DNA from: Pseudomonas marginalis
GTDB taxonomy: Bacteria; Pseudomonadota; Gammaproteobacteria; Pseudomonadales; Pseudomonadaceae
Direction: 5' to 3'
DNA: 64,000 bases
Assembly (NCBI RefSeq): GCF_900105325.1
Contig: NZ_FNSU01000003.1
Span: forward strand, 558,001 to 622,000
Shown here: positions 35,461 to 44,623 of the stretch, piece by piece
How positions within the stretch are numbered: position 1 is the stretch's first letter
How the letters are laid out: every line of letters starts with the position of its first letter
The notes under the pieces: model-generated
The model's database searches: none
What the model saw: the letters and a program-made list of their open reading frames with translations, nothing else
What the model was told of the DNA's origin: nothing
Translations under genes and position numbers: made by a program

Positions 35461-37716
35461 GTGAATATCAATTCGTTTTTCAAGTTAAAACCGTTAGTTG
35501 CAATGATGCAGGTGCCGTCTGTTGTAACGTTATTGTTTCTGGCACCTGGGGCCCATGCCAGGCTCATCGAGAATGGCACTGAAACCATTGACCATGACGC
35601 CTATATCGATACGTTTGAGCTGCAAAATGCCACGCTCAACGTAATAGACGGACGGACACTGGACGTTTATGCCAATGCTTCGAGCCTGAATGTCAGCCAG
35701 AACAGCTTGATCATGGGCACTGTCGTCGCCCAGGGCGGCTCGAATGTGAATGTAGGCGCCAGTCGCGTCACCGCTTCCGGCGCGTTCCAGACCGGCATCA
35801 CTTTGCTCAGCAGCACAGCACAGATCAACGACAGTGTGATTTCCAGTGCTGACTACCATGGGATGGTGGTCGGTAAATTTACCACCTCAACCCAGGCGTC
35901 CACGGCAACCGCAAACGGCAGTGTCATCGTGGGCGCAACCGGTGGTGCCGCCGTTACCGGCGGTAGCCTGCTGGAAACCGTAAATAGCCAGGTAGTCGGT
36001 ACCGGCGCGGACAGTTTCGGGTTGAGCCTGCAGAGCGCCACGGCGCGTGCCTATCAAAGCAACATCACTGGTGGGCGCAACGGCGTGGAAATGTCTTATG
36101 ACCGATATGCGCCGGGGGCCAATACGCTGCTTCTGGACCAAACCCACGTGACCGGCGTCACCGGTGCTGCGCTGCTGGTACAGGGGGCCAGGGGCCAGGG
36201 CGCCATGGCGGATATTGTGGTACGCAATGGCTCGACCCTTACCGGCGGCAATGGCCATTTGCTGGAAGTAAAAGGCAACTCCACGGCGAACATGAGGGTC
36301 GAGAACAGCCGGCTTCAAGGTGATGTCATTGTCGAGTCCGGCAGCCAGGCTCATCTCAAGCTTAATGATCGGGCCTCATTGATCGGCCGCATGGAGAATG
36401 TTTCATCCTTGGAAGTAGGTGATGAGTCCCTGTGGATCATGACCGGCCATAGTCAGGTCGGTGATCTGAGACTGGCCGACGGCGTGGTCAAGTTCGGCGA
36501 CGATGACGCTTTTTATCGGTTGGACCTGGAGCGCCTGTCGGGCCAGGGCACCTTTGCGATGGGCACTGATTTTGCCCGGGGCCTGACTGACTTTTTGAAT
36601 ATCAGCGGTGAGGCCACCGGTCATCATGGCCTGTTGCTCGCCAGTAGCGGTGCAGAGCCCGGCAATCCTGGCGCGGTGCATATCGTCCATACCGGTGGCG
36701 GTGACGCGCAGTTCGAGTTGCTGGGCGGGGCGGTGGACGTTGGGGCCTGGTCTTATGGACTCAAGCAGGAAGGCAACGATTGGTTCCTCGACCCGAACAA
36801 TCGTATCGTCAGCCCAGGTACCCGCTCGGTACTGGCGTTGTTCAATACGGCGCCGACCGTGTGGTATGGCGAAATGACCTCCCTGCGCAGCCGCATGGGA
36901 GACCTTCGCTATAGCGGTGTCGAAGCCGGCGGTTGGCTGCGTGCCTACGGCAATAAGTACGAAATCAGCGGTGGGGACGGCGGAGCCTACGATCAAAACC
37001 AGCGCGGTTTCTCTCTGGGTGCCGATACACCGGTAGGCGACGGGCAATGGTTGCTGGGGGTGATGGCCGGTCACAGTACTTCCGACCTGGATCTCAGCCG
37101 GGGTACCTCGGGTACGGTGCAGAGTTACTACGCGGGCCTGTATGCCACCTGGCTGGATGAAGAGAGCGGGTATTACCTGGATGGGGTGGTCAAGGCCAAC
37201 CGCCTGAACAACAATGCCAAGGTCGGTTTGAGTGACGGCAAGCAAACCAAAGGTAACTACAGCACCAATGCGCTGGGTGCGTCCGTGGAGGTCGGTCGTC
37301 ATATCAAACTCGACGATGACTTCTTTGTCGAACCGTTCGCCCAGGCCTCCGTGGTGACGGTACAAGGCAAGAGTTATCGCCTGGACAACGGCCTGAAAGC
37401 CAAGAACGATCACACCGACTCGGTACTGGGCAAGTTGGGCGTAACGGTGGGGCGTGACTTCGTACTGGACGATGGCAGCGTGCTTCAGCCGTACTTGCGC
37501 GCCGGCGTGGCCCATGAATTTGTCAAGAACAACAAAGTCATGGTCAACAACCAGACTTTCGACAATAACCTCTCAGGTTCCCGCATCGAAGTGGGGGCGG
37601 GGTTCTCGGTCTCGTTGTCCCAGAACCTGCAGGTGCATGCCGACTTCGACTACGGCCAGGGCAAACATGTTGATCAACCGTGGGGGGCGAATGTCGGCGT
37701 GCGCTATAACTGGTAA
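35461..37716 (+). CDS. Type Va autotransporter, pertactin-like passenger
   Basis: About 751 residues from a GTG at 35461; an in-frame ATG at 35386 would add 25 residues before the signal peptide. Signal sequence FFKLKPLVAMMQVPSVVTLL is followed by cleavage near GAHA. The passenger (about 30-460) is a Gly/Ser/Thr/Asn-rich right-handed beta-helix of the pertactin type with no visible protease triad. The C-terminal ~270 residues form the barrel (RSRMGDLRYSGVEAGGWLRAYG... to NVGVRYNW, terminal Trp). It should be displayed on or released from the surface, probably as an adhesin-like factor. It is the only gene of the island with a clear export signal. Confidence 0.9.
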   Translation: MNINSFFKLKPLVAMMQVPSVVTLLFLAPGAHARLIENGTETIDHDAYIDTFELQNATLNVIDGRTLDVYANASSLNVSQNSLIMGTVVAQGGSNVNVGASRVTASGAFQTGITLLSSTAQINDSVISSADYHGMVVGKFTTSTQASTATANGSVIVGATGGAAVTGGSLLETVNSQVVGTGADSFGLSLQSATARAYQSNITGGRNGVEMSYDRYAPGANTLLLDQTHVTGVTGAALLVQGARGQGAMADIVVRNGSTLTGGNGHLLEVKGNSTANMRVENSRLQGDVIVESGSQAHLKLNDRASLIGRMENVSSLEVGDESLWIMTGHSQVGDLRLADGVVKFGDDDAFYRLDLERLSGQGTFAMGTDFARGLTDFLNISGEATGHHGLLLASSGAEPGNPGAVHIVHTGGGDAQFELLGGAVDVGAWSYGLKQEGNDWFLDPNNRIVSPGTRSVLALFNTAPTVWYGEMTSLRSRMGDLRYSGVEAGGWLRAYGNKYEISGGDGGAYDQNQRGFSLGADTPVGDGQWLLGVMAGHSTSDLDLSRGTSGTVQSYYAGLYATWLDEESGYYLDGVVKANRLNNNAKVGLSDGKQTKGNYSTNALGASVEVGRHIKLDDDFFVEPFAQASVVTVQGKSYRLDNGLKAKNDHTDSVLGKLGVTVGRDFVLDDGSVLQPYLRAGVAHEFVKNNKVMVNNQTFDNNLSGSRIEVGAGFSVSLSQNLQVHADFDYGQGKHVDQPWGANVGVRYNW

Positions 37717-37750
37717 TCCGACAGTGGCGGTACGCTTTAAACAGGTTTAA

Positions 37751-37778
37751 CAAAACGCCCCGGATCCGGGGCGTTTTG
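37751..37778. terminator. Perfect 28-bp palindromic bidirectional terminator
   Basis: A perfect palindrome from CAAAACGCCCC to GGGGCGTTTTG. It lies 35 bases after the autotransporter stop and directly abuts the stop of the convergent gene at 37779, terminating both inward-facing transcription units. Confidence 0.9.
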
Positions 37779-38228
37779 TCAGGACTCATCTGACGTATTT
37801 TTTGTGTTGAACAGGATTTGCATATTTATTTCGTTGTCGTGGATATCCTTGAGGTAAACGTTGAGTGCGCCCTCGACCGTATTGCCGTTAGGGTCGTGAA
37901 AAAACTCGATGGTACCCCGGTGTGCCTGATAAGCCGGGACAGGCGTGTCGTTGACGGTCATGAGAATCACCGAGTATCGAGAGGGGGATTGGGTGTCTGG
38001 AATTGAATAACGACCGGACGGCAAGTCTTCGTTGTGGTATTTGAAAATCACCCTTTGTCTCGATGTTTCACCCGGTGGAATTTTCATGGCGCCTTCAGTC
38101 AGCCAAAAGTTGTTTTTCCATTCATGCTCAATAAAGTCTGCCTTGAAATCCTCACTTCCAATTTTGCCTTGAAAATATTGCTTAGTCGTTTCTTCGGATT
38201 TAGCTTTTCGTGCGGTTGCAGTGGTCAT
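37779..38228 (-). CDS. Unknown small protein of the island (149 aa)
   Basis: GGAG lies 8 bases before the ATG. After a charged N-terminus (MTTATARKAKSEETTKQYF) the protein is predicted beta-rich and has no Cys. There is no signal peptide or transmembrane segment. Segments such as NNFWLTEGAMKIPPGETSRQ and VEGALNVYLKDIHDNEINMQ suggest a single compact beta-sandwich. I recognise no family. It is 48 bases downstream of the 273-residue gene and probably shares its LuxR-type promoter. Low GC compared with the rest of the window. Confidence 0.65.
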   Translation of the reverse strand: MTTATARKAKSEETTKQYFQGKIGSEDFKADFIEHEWKNNFWLTEGAMKIPPGETSRQRVIFKYHNEDLPSGRYSIPDTQSPSRYSVILMTVNDTPVPAYQAHRGTIEFFHDPNGNTVEGALNVYLKDIHDNEINMQILFNTKNTSDES

Positions 38229-38276
38229 GATTGAGTTCTCCTGCGATGGGTTGTACCTGTGTGTGTGATGAGCGCG

Positions 38277-39098
38277 CTAATTGGGTGTGTTTGCTGAGGC
38301 GGTGGATAATTTCAGGGACAGGTTGTCGACCACGAGGAAGGTCTCGCCCAGAATCCGTAGCGTGAACTCCGGTATTCCTTCCGGAATGGTCAACGAGTGA
38401 GTGTAAGTGTCCCAGCCGCCGCCGCCGCGAAGTTCTATTTGCTGCACGTTGTCCGGTGTGAGCTCGAATATTGCGAATCCATGACCGCCTGAGGGGGTCA
38501 TTGCCTCAATGGAAAAATCGTAGGTTTGTCCTGGTGTGACGGTAATCACCTGCTCAATGAATCCACCCAGGTTTGCCTGGCACCTGTTGTCATGGATCGA
38601 GACAGATCCAGGAGGAATTTCCGTGATACTCCAATCCTTGCCGTTTTCGGCGAAATCACCATTGCGGATCAGTTCGATGGGGATGACGGTGCCTTCATCT
38701 TCCACCAGCCTGACGTTATCGAACCACACTTCCCCGGCGTCACCGATCAGTTGTACGGTGATACCGGTCGTGCCTGCGGGGGTGTTGAACGTGATCGATC
38801 GGTGGGTCCAGCCGTGGTTCCCCGTCAGCCCGATGGATTCACTTGTATCCGACGGTCGAAATGTCAGCCGGGCAGAACCGGCACCCTCATAGGTAATCAA
38901 CGTATAGGCACTGAAGGTGTAGGAGGTGCCGCCGGAAGCAGGCACCTCCTGTTCCGCGCGTCCCGTGGCAGTGATGATGCAGTGTTGACGTGAAAAATCC
39001 ACCCGGCCTGGAGCGGTGGCCGTGGCGGTCCAGGAGGTCCCGTGCCTGGCGAAGGTGCCATTTAGAACCAGATTATTGATCATCGGTTGTTCTGACAT
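38277..39098 (-). CDS. Protein with two carbohydrate-binding-like (CBM4/9-type) modules (273 aa)
   Basis: Two tandem beta-sandwich modules, about residues 8-132 and 141-265. Each opens with L-x-N-G-x-F/D (LVLNGTFARHGTSW; LIRNGDFAENGKDW) and closes with a strand ending WFDNVRLVE or VVDNLSLKL; this start and end pattern is typical of CBM4/9 and related galactose-binding-like domains. No catalytic domain, signal peptide or membrane segment is visible. It is the first gene of the minus-strand unit, directly after the right-hand LuxR-type box. Sugar binding is an inference from fold pattern only. Confidence 0.75.
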   Translation of the reverse strand: MSEQPMINNLVLNGTFARHGTSWTATATAPGRVDFSRQHCIITATGRAEQEVPASGGTSYTFSAYTLITYEGAGSARLTFRPSDTSESIGLTGNHGWTHRSITFNTPAGTTGITVQLIGDAGEVWFDNVRLVEDEGTVIPIELIRNGDFAENGKDWSITEIPPGSVSIHDNRCQANLGGFIEQVITVTPGQTYDFSIEAMTPSGGHGFAIFELTPDNVQQIELRGGGGWDTYTHSLTIPEGIPEFTLRILGETFLVVDNLSLKLSTASANTPN

Positions 39099-39146
39099 GA
39101 ATCAACCCCCGCGCCCTTTAAATGGGTTGCTGTGGTGTGCGACTCA

Positions 39147-39193
39147 ATTCAGCGCCATCTGCGCCGAACGCACAACTGTCAGAACTAACAGGT
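39147..39193 (-). promoter_or_regulatory. LuxR-type (lux/las) box and -10 element, right end of the island
   Basis: Read on the minus strand, 39193-39174 is ACCTGTTAGTTCTGACAGTT, differing from the left-end box only at the last base. A -10-like CTGAAT lies at 39152-39147, centred 34 bp from the box centre, exactly the spacing at the left end. The gene start (39098) is 75 bases beyond the box. Confidence 0.75.
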
Positions 39194-39216
39194 TCCCCGT
39201 GCCATTCGTCGGTTGT

Positions 39217-39822
39217 CTACGCCGGGTGCCACATCCCCAGCCAGGCAGACGCCAGCAATAGGATCGCCATGCATCGATTGAAGCGTTGCATGGCCTTGGC
39301 CGACCCCACTAAGCGGGCGGAGCCTGCGCCCAGCAACGCCCACATCCCAAGACATGGCAGGGAAACCGCAAAAAACACCAGGGACAAGGCCAACACCCGC
39401 GCCTCACGCCCCTCTCCCTGCCCGGCAAACACACTGACCACCGCCAACGCCATCATCCACGTCTTCGGATTGACCAGTTGCAGGCTGGCCGCACCGAGCA
39501 GGCCCAGGCGTTTCTGTGGGGCATCGGTGTCAATGGCCTGGGCCGGCGCGCTGAATATCTGCCAGGCGAGGTAACTCAGCCAGGCGATACCGATCCATTG
39601 CATGGCGGTTTGCACTTGCGGCAGATGGACCAGTGATTCGCCGATGCCTGAACCGACCGCCAGCACGATCCCCGCCGCACCGGCGCACGCCCCGAGGATG
39701 ATCGGTACGGCTGCCCGCAGCCCATGACGCGCGCTGTTGCTGAGTACGAGGATATTGGTGGGCCCGGGGGTGATGGAGGCAACGAAGGCGAATAACAGGA
39801 AGGGCAGGAAGGTGGATGGCAT
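39217..39822 (-). CDS. LysE/RhtB-family amino-acid exporter
   Basis: 201 residues from the ATG at 39822 (GGAG 9 bases upstream; a TTG five codons earlier is unlikely). It has six membrane segments and the family signature SITPGPTNILVLSNSARHG near the N-terminus, plus NPKTWMM in the centre. It exports amino acids or small metabolites from the cytoplasm. It is probably controlled by the AraC-type regulator just upstream in the same direction. Confidence 0.9.
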   Translation of the reverse strand: MPSTFLPFLLFAFVASITPGPTNILVLSNSARHGLRAAVPIILGACAGAAGIVLAVGSGIGESLVHLPQVQTAMQWIGIAWLSYLAWQIFSAPAQAIDTDAPQKRLGLLGAASLQLVNPKTWMMALAVVSVFAGQGEGREARVLALSLVFFAVSLPCLGMWALLGAGSARLVGSAKAMQRFNRCMAILLLASAWLGMWHPA

Positions 39823-39876
39823 ACAGACGGACTCCAATGAACAGATCAGGGCTGTCCATCTTCACAAGCCTGTGGC

Positions 39877-40716
39877 TTACCTGTCTGGAAGGTTTGAGCA
39901 GCGCTTGCGGTAGGCCGCCGGTGTCAGTCCATAGGCGCGCACGAACCAGCGGCCCAGGTGACTTTGATCGGCAAAACCCAGGGCCATCGCTACGTCGGCC
40001 GGTTGCTCGCCCCTGGCCAACGCGTGCCGGGCGCGGGCCAGGCGCAATTGCACCAGGTAAGCGTGGGGCGGCAACCCAAAGGCGCTCTTGAACGCGCGGC
40101 TCAGGCGGAAGCGGTCGACGCCACAGGCCAGGGCCAGTTCGTCCATGCCGACATCGTGATGCAGGTGGGCGTGCAGGTACTCCCGGGCCTTGTGAGCCAC
40201 CTGCGGCAGGCGTGGGTCTTCACGGTAACGGCTGCGCCAATACAGTTGGCCGGTGAGGTGTTCGAGCAATTGGTCCATGGCGCGCTGGCGCACGATGCGC
40301 AGTTCACCGCTGTGCAGCGTCTGGAAGGCCTGGCTGGTGACCAGAGCCAGGCGCGGGTCGCTGGTCAAGGTGGTGGCGAAGCTCAATTGACTATGGGGCG
40401 GCGCCTCTTCGAACACCGCACTCACTTCTCGCGCCAGCCACTGCGGGTCGAGGTACAGCATGTGGTAGGTAAAGCCGTCCGGCGTGGGCGCGTCGCCGTC
40501 ATGCAATTCACCGGGCTCCACCAGGAACACCTGGCCGGGCACGCTGTTGTGGCGGGCGCGGCGACAGTTGAACTGCTGCACGCCTTGTTCGGTGACGCCG
40601 ACCAGATAGCTGTCATGCCAGTGGGGGTCATAGGCGTGACCCTCGAAATGCGCGCGCAGGGTCTCGATGCCGGTGTCGGCGTCCTGGGACAGATCGATCC
40701 AATTATGCGCAGCCAT
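39877..40716 (-). CDS. AraC-family transcriptional regulator
   Basis: 279 residues. The N-terminal AraC cupin domain (AYDPHWHDSYLVGVTEQG, with PGELHDG) is followed by the double helix-turn-helix: MDELALACGVDRFRLSRAFK and ADVAMALGFADQSHLGRWF. The organisation suggests regulation of the adjacent LysE-type exporter, as is common for AraC-LysE pairs in Pseudomonas. The ligand is unknown. Confidence 0.9.
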   Translation of the reverse strand: MAAHNWIDLSQDADTGIETLRAHFEGHAYDPHWHDSYLVGVTEQGVQQFNCRRARHNSVPGQVFLVEPGELHDGDAPTPDGFTYHMLYLDPQWLAREVSAVFEEAPPHSQLSFATTLTSDPRLALVTSQAFQTLHSGELRIVRQRAMDQLLEHLTGQLYWRSRYREDPRLPQVAHKAREYLHAHLHHDVGMDELALACGVDRFRLSRAFKSAFGLPPHAYLVQLRLARARHALARGEQPADVAMALGFADQSHLGRWFVRAYGLTPAAYRKRCSNLPDR

Positions 40717-40788
40717 AAAACACCGGGACGGAATGTGTAAGGGTATTAGCGCCCAACGGCACCAGGGCGTCTAGAAGGTTTGTGCAGC

Positions 40789-41430
40789 CTAGCCGAACAG
40801 CCCGGCGGCGATGTTGATCGAGAACCCCAGGATCGCCGTATTGAACAGAAAACCGATCAGCGATTGCCCCAGCACTACCTTGCGCATGCCGCGGGTGGCG
40901 ACGCCGACGTCAGAGGTTTGCACCGCCACGCCGATGGTGAAGGAGAAATACAGGAAGTCCCAGTAGTTCGGCGTCAACAGTCCTTCGGCAAAACGCAACG
41001 CCGGTTCCTTGCCGTTCCAGGTGTAATACAGGCGGGCGTAATGCACGCTGAAAATCACCCCGATCAACAGCCATGAACCGATCACCGTCAGCCCGGTAAA
41101 CCCGTAGTGCAGCAGGCGCTCGGAAGTGGCCAGGTCTTTGCTGCCCACCAGTTCGAAGGTGATGGTGGCGAGGCTCGCGATGGCGGCGATGCACACCGTG
41201 AACAGCACCAGCCCGGCGTTTTCGTCCTCGATTTCGGCGATGCGCTTCACATCGTCGGCCCTGGCACGGCTGGTCAACCACAGCATCAGTACCAGGTAGG
41301 TCCAGACCCCGGCGTTCCAGCCGATGAGGATTTTGCTGGCGAGGGTGGCGGCCGGCGCCAGGATGCCGACGGCAAGGCCGAGCACAGCGGCGGCGGAGAG
41401 GCGAGGGTGGGTACGGGCTAGAAAAGGCAT
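40789..41430 (-). CDS. DUF1345 membrane protein
   Basis: 213 residues with about five or six membrane helices. The family-typical segment PNYWDFLYFSFTIGVAVQTSDV is present, together with VHYARLYYTWNGKEPALRF. The function of DUF1345 is not established; the PNYWDFxYFSFTIG segment resembles the pore region of channel-like proteins. It is a single gene between the AraC regulator and the RND pump. Confidence 0.87.
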   Translation of the reverse strand: MPFLARTHPRLSAAAVLGLAVGILAPAATLASKILIGWNAGVWTYLVLMLWLTSRARADDVKRIAEIEDENAGLVLFTVCIAAIASLATITFELVGSKDLATSERLLHYGFTGLTVIGSWLLIGVIFSVHYARLYYTWNGKEPALRFAEGLLTPNYWDFLYFSFTIGVAVQTSDVGVATRGMRKVVLGQSLIGFLFNTAILGFSINIAAGLFG

Positions 41431-41521
41431 GGCAGCTCACAGATGGTTACCTGTGAGCACCTTAGCGCATTTTTGTTGTGGCAAGCGGGCCCGCCACCGT
41501 TACAGTGTCCCCCAAAAAGCC

Positions 41522-44500
41522 TTAGCGCTTTTTGCGCACCAGCTTCATGACCACCACAAAGAACACCGGCACAAATACCACCGCCAGGGTCGCGGTGATC
41601 ATCCCGCCGATTACCCCGGTACCAATCGCCTGCTGGCTCGCCGAACTGGCACCGGTGGCAATCGCCAAGGGCACCACGCCGAGGATAAACGCCAGCGACG
41701 TCATGATGATCGGGCGCAACCGGAGTCGTGCGGCTTTCAGGGTGGCGTCGATGAGGTCTTCGCCCTGGTCATACAGGTCCTTGGCGAACTCGATGATCAG
41801 GATCGCGTTCTTCGCCGACAAGCCGATGATGGTGATCAGGCCGACCTTGAAAAACACATCGTTGGGCATGCCCCGCAAGGTCACCGCCAGCACCGCGCCG
41901 AGCACGCCCAACGGCACCACCAGCAACACCGACGTCGGGATCGACCAGCTTTCATACAGCGCCGCCAGGCACAGGAACACGATCAGCAGCGACAGCCCCA
42001 ACAGTATCGGCGCCTGTGAGCCGGACAAACGTTCCTGCAGCGACAACCCAGTCCACTCCTGGCCCAGGCCTGCCGGCAATTGGCTGACCAGGCGCTGGAT
42101 TTCCTCCATCGCCTCGCCGGTGCTGTGGCCGGGTGCGGCCTCGCCGGAAATGGCGATGGCAGGGTAGCCGTTATACCGCGTCAGTTGCGCCGGGCCCTGG
42201 GTCCATTTGGCTTCGACAAACGCCGACAGCGGTACCATCTTTCCATCCTTGTTGCGAACGTGGATCTTCATCAAATCCGCCACCTGGCTGCGCTGGTCAC
42301 CTTCAGCCTGCACCACCACGCGCTGCATGCGGCCCTGGTTGGGGAAGTCGTTGATATAGGCCGAACCGATGGCCGAAGACAGCACATTGCCCACATCCGC
42401 AAACGAGACGCCCAGCGCGTTGGCCTGTTTGCGGTCGACTTCCAACTGCACTTGCGGCGCCTCGGCCAGGGCGCTTTCGCGCACGTTGGCCAGGATCGGG
42501 CTTTTTCCGGCGGCGTCGAGCAGTTCGGTACGTGCCGCCATCAAGGCTGCGTGGCCTACACCGCCGCGGTCCTGCAGGCGGAACTCGAAACCGCTGGAGG
42601 TGCCCAGGCCATCCACGGGAGGCGGCAGGACCGCATAGGCGATCGCGTCCTTGAGCTCGCTGAAGGCCATGTTGGCGCGGTCGGCAATCGAGGCGGCGGA
42701 GTCATCGCTGCCGCGTTGCGACCAATCCTTGAGCGTGGTAAACGCCAACGCCGCGTTTTGCCCGGAACCGGAGAAGCTGAAGCCCATGATCATGGTGGTG
42801 TCGCCCACCCCAGGCTCGCCGGCGTTATGCGCTTCGATCTGTTCGGCCACCTGCAGCGTGCGGTTCTTGCTCGCGCCGGGCGGCAGCTGGATGTCGGTGA
42901 TGGTGTAGCCCTGGTCTTCCACCGGCAGGAACGAGGAGGGCAGGCGGCTGAACATCAGCCCCAGGCCCACCAACAGCACCAGGTAGATCAGCAGGTAACG
43001 GCCGCTGCGCTTGAGGGCATAGGCGACCCAGCCTTCGTAACGCTCGCTGAGTTGCTCGAAGCGCTTGTTGAACCAGCCGAAGAACCCGCCCTTGGCATGG
43101 TGCTCGCCCTTGGCAATCGGCTTGAGCAGCGTGGCGCACAGGGCTGGGGTCAAGGTCAAGGCGAGGAAGGCCGAGAACAGGATCGAGGTGGCCATCGACA
43201 ACGAGAACTGCTGGTAGATCACCCCCACCGAGCCGGCCATGAACGCCATCGGCAGGAATACCGCGACCAGCACCAGGGTAATGCCGACGATGGCGCCGGT
43301 GATCTGGCCCATGGCTTTCTTCGTCGCGTCCTTGGGCGACAGCCCCTCGGTGACCATGATCCGTTCGACGTTCTCCACCACCACGATGGCGTCATCCACC
43401 AGGATGCCGATGGCCAACACCATGCCGAACATGGTCAGCACGTTGATCGAGAAGCCCAGCAACAGCATGGTGGCGAAGGTGCCCATCAGCGCGATCGGCA
43501 CCACCAGCGTCGGGATCAGGGTGTAGCGCACGTTCTGCAGGAACAGGAACATCACCGCGAACACCAGGGCCATGGCTTCGAGCAGGGTGTAGACCACCTT
43601 GGTGATCGAGACCTTGACGAACGGCGAGGTGTCGTACGGGATCTTGTACTCCACATTGGCCGGGAAGTAGCGCGACAGCTCGTCCATCTTCGCCCGTACC
43701 AGGGTCGCGGTGTTCAGCGCATTGGCCCCCGGCGCCAGTTGCACGCTGACGGCGGTGGACGGCTTGCCGTTCAGGCGCGTGGAGAACTGGTATTCCTGGC
43801 TGCCCACTTCTACCCGCGCCACATCGCCGATGCGCACGGTGGAGCCGTCCGGGTTGGCCTTGAGCACGATATCGGCGAATTCCGCCGGCGTGGACAGCTG
43901 GCCCTTGACCAGGATCGCGGCGGTGATTTCCTGGGTCCTGGTACCCGGCAAGTCACCGATACTGCCGGCCGAAACCTGGGCGTTCTGTGTGCTGATCGCC
44001 GCATTCACGTCGGCCGGCGTGAGGTTGAAGCCGATCAGTTTCTGCGGGTCGATCCAGATGCGCATGGCGCGTTCGGCACCGTACAACTGGGCCTTGCCCA
44101 CCCCGTCCAGGCGCTTGAGCTCGTTCATCACGTTGCGCGCCAGGTAATCGCTGAGCGCCACGTCGTCGAGCTTGCCGTCGCTGGAGGTGAGGGTGACCAG
44201 CAGCAGGAAGCCGGCGGAGACTTTCTCCACCTGCAAACCTTGCTGGGTCACGGCCTGGGGCAGGCGCGGCTCCACCGCCTTGAGACGGTTTTGCACATCG
44301 ACCTGGGCCATTTCCGGGTGGGTGCCGGGCTTGAACGTGGCGGTAATCGTTGCCGAGCCGAGGCTGCTCTGGGATTCGAAATACAGCAGGTGATCGGCAC
44401 CGTTGAGCTCCTGCTCGATCAGGCTGACCACGCTTTCATCCAGGGTCTGGGCCGAGGCGCCCGGGTACACCGCGTAGATTTCCACCTTCGGCGGCGCGAC

Positions 44501-44611
44501 GTTGGGGTACTGGGCCACCGGCAACTGCGGGATGGCCAGCAAGCCGGCCAGCAGGATAAACAGGGCGACCACCCAGGCGAAGATCGGGCGGTCAATAAAG
44601 AACTGCGGCAT
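41522..44611 (-). CDS. RND multidrug efflux permease, MexD-like
   Basis: 1029 residues from the ATG at 44611 (AAGGA 9 bases upstream). A HAE-1 family inner-membrane proton antiporter with 12 membrane segments and two large periplasmic loops. Helix 4 carries the essential Asp pair in AIGILVDDAIVVVENV. Many segments match remembered P. aeruginosa MexD (ASAxxLxxSV, GSVGVIYQQFS, VGLITIIGLSAKNAILI). It is 12 bases downstream of the adaptor gene. No OprJ-like outer-membrane gene follows, so the pump must share a channel encoded elsewhere. Confidence 0.92.
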   Translation of the reverse strand: MPQFFIDRPIFAWVVALFILLAGLLAIPQLPVAQYPNVAPPKVEIYAVYPGASAQTLDESVVSLIEQELNGADHLLYFESQSSLGSATITATFKPGTHPEMAQVDVQNRLKAVEPRLPQAVTQQGLQVEKVSAGFLLLVTLTSSDGKLDDVALSDYLARNVMNELKRLDGVGKAQLYGAERAMRIWIDPQKLIGFNLTPADVNAAISTQNAQVSAGSIGDLPGTRTQEITAAILVKGQLSTPAEFADIVLKANPDGSTVRIGDVARVEVGSQEYQFSTRLNGKPSTAVSVQLAPGANALNTATLVRAKMDELSRYFPANVEYKIPYDTSPFVKVSITKVVYTLLEAMALVFAVMFLFLQNVRYTLIPTLVVPIALMGTFATMLLLGFSINVLTMFGMVLAIGILVDDAIVVVENVERIMVTEGLSPKDATKKAMGQITGAIVGITLVLVAVFLPMAFMAGSVGVIYQQFSLSMATSILFSAFLALTLTPALCATLLKPIAKGEHHAKGGFFGWFNKRFEQLSERYEGWVAYALKRSGRYLLIYLVLLVGLGLMFSRLPSSFLPVEDQGYTITDIQLPPGASKNRTLQVAEQIEAHNAGEPGVGDTTMIMGFSFSGSGQNAALAFTTLKDWSQRGSDDSAASIADRANMAFSELKDAIAYAVLPPPVDGLGTSSGFEFRLQDRGGVGHAALMAARTELLDAAGKSPILANVRESALAEAPQVQLEVDRKQANALGVSFADVGNVLSSAIGSAYINDFPNQGRMQRVVVQAEGDQRSQVADLMKIHVRNKDGKMVPLSAFVEAKWTQGPAQLTRYNGYPAIAISGEAAPGHSTGEAMEEIQRLVSQLPAGLGQEWTGLSLQERLSGSQAPILLGLSLLIVFLCLAALYESWSIPTSVLLVVPLGVLGAVLAVTLRGMPNDVFFKVGLITIIGLSAKNAILIIEFAKDLYDQGEDLIDATLKAARLRLRPIIMTSLAFILGVVPLAIATGASSASQQAIGTGVIGGMITATLAVVFVPVFFVVVMKLVRKKR

Positions 44612-44623
44612 TGTCAAAGATCC

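Noticed and set aside
31061..39192. The 18-bp inverted repeats as terminal repeats of a transposon or integrated element
   Set aside because: There is no transposase or integrase between them, no target-site duplication is visible, and both copies fall at promoter positions with matched -10 spacing. A regulatory box explains them better.
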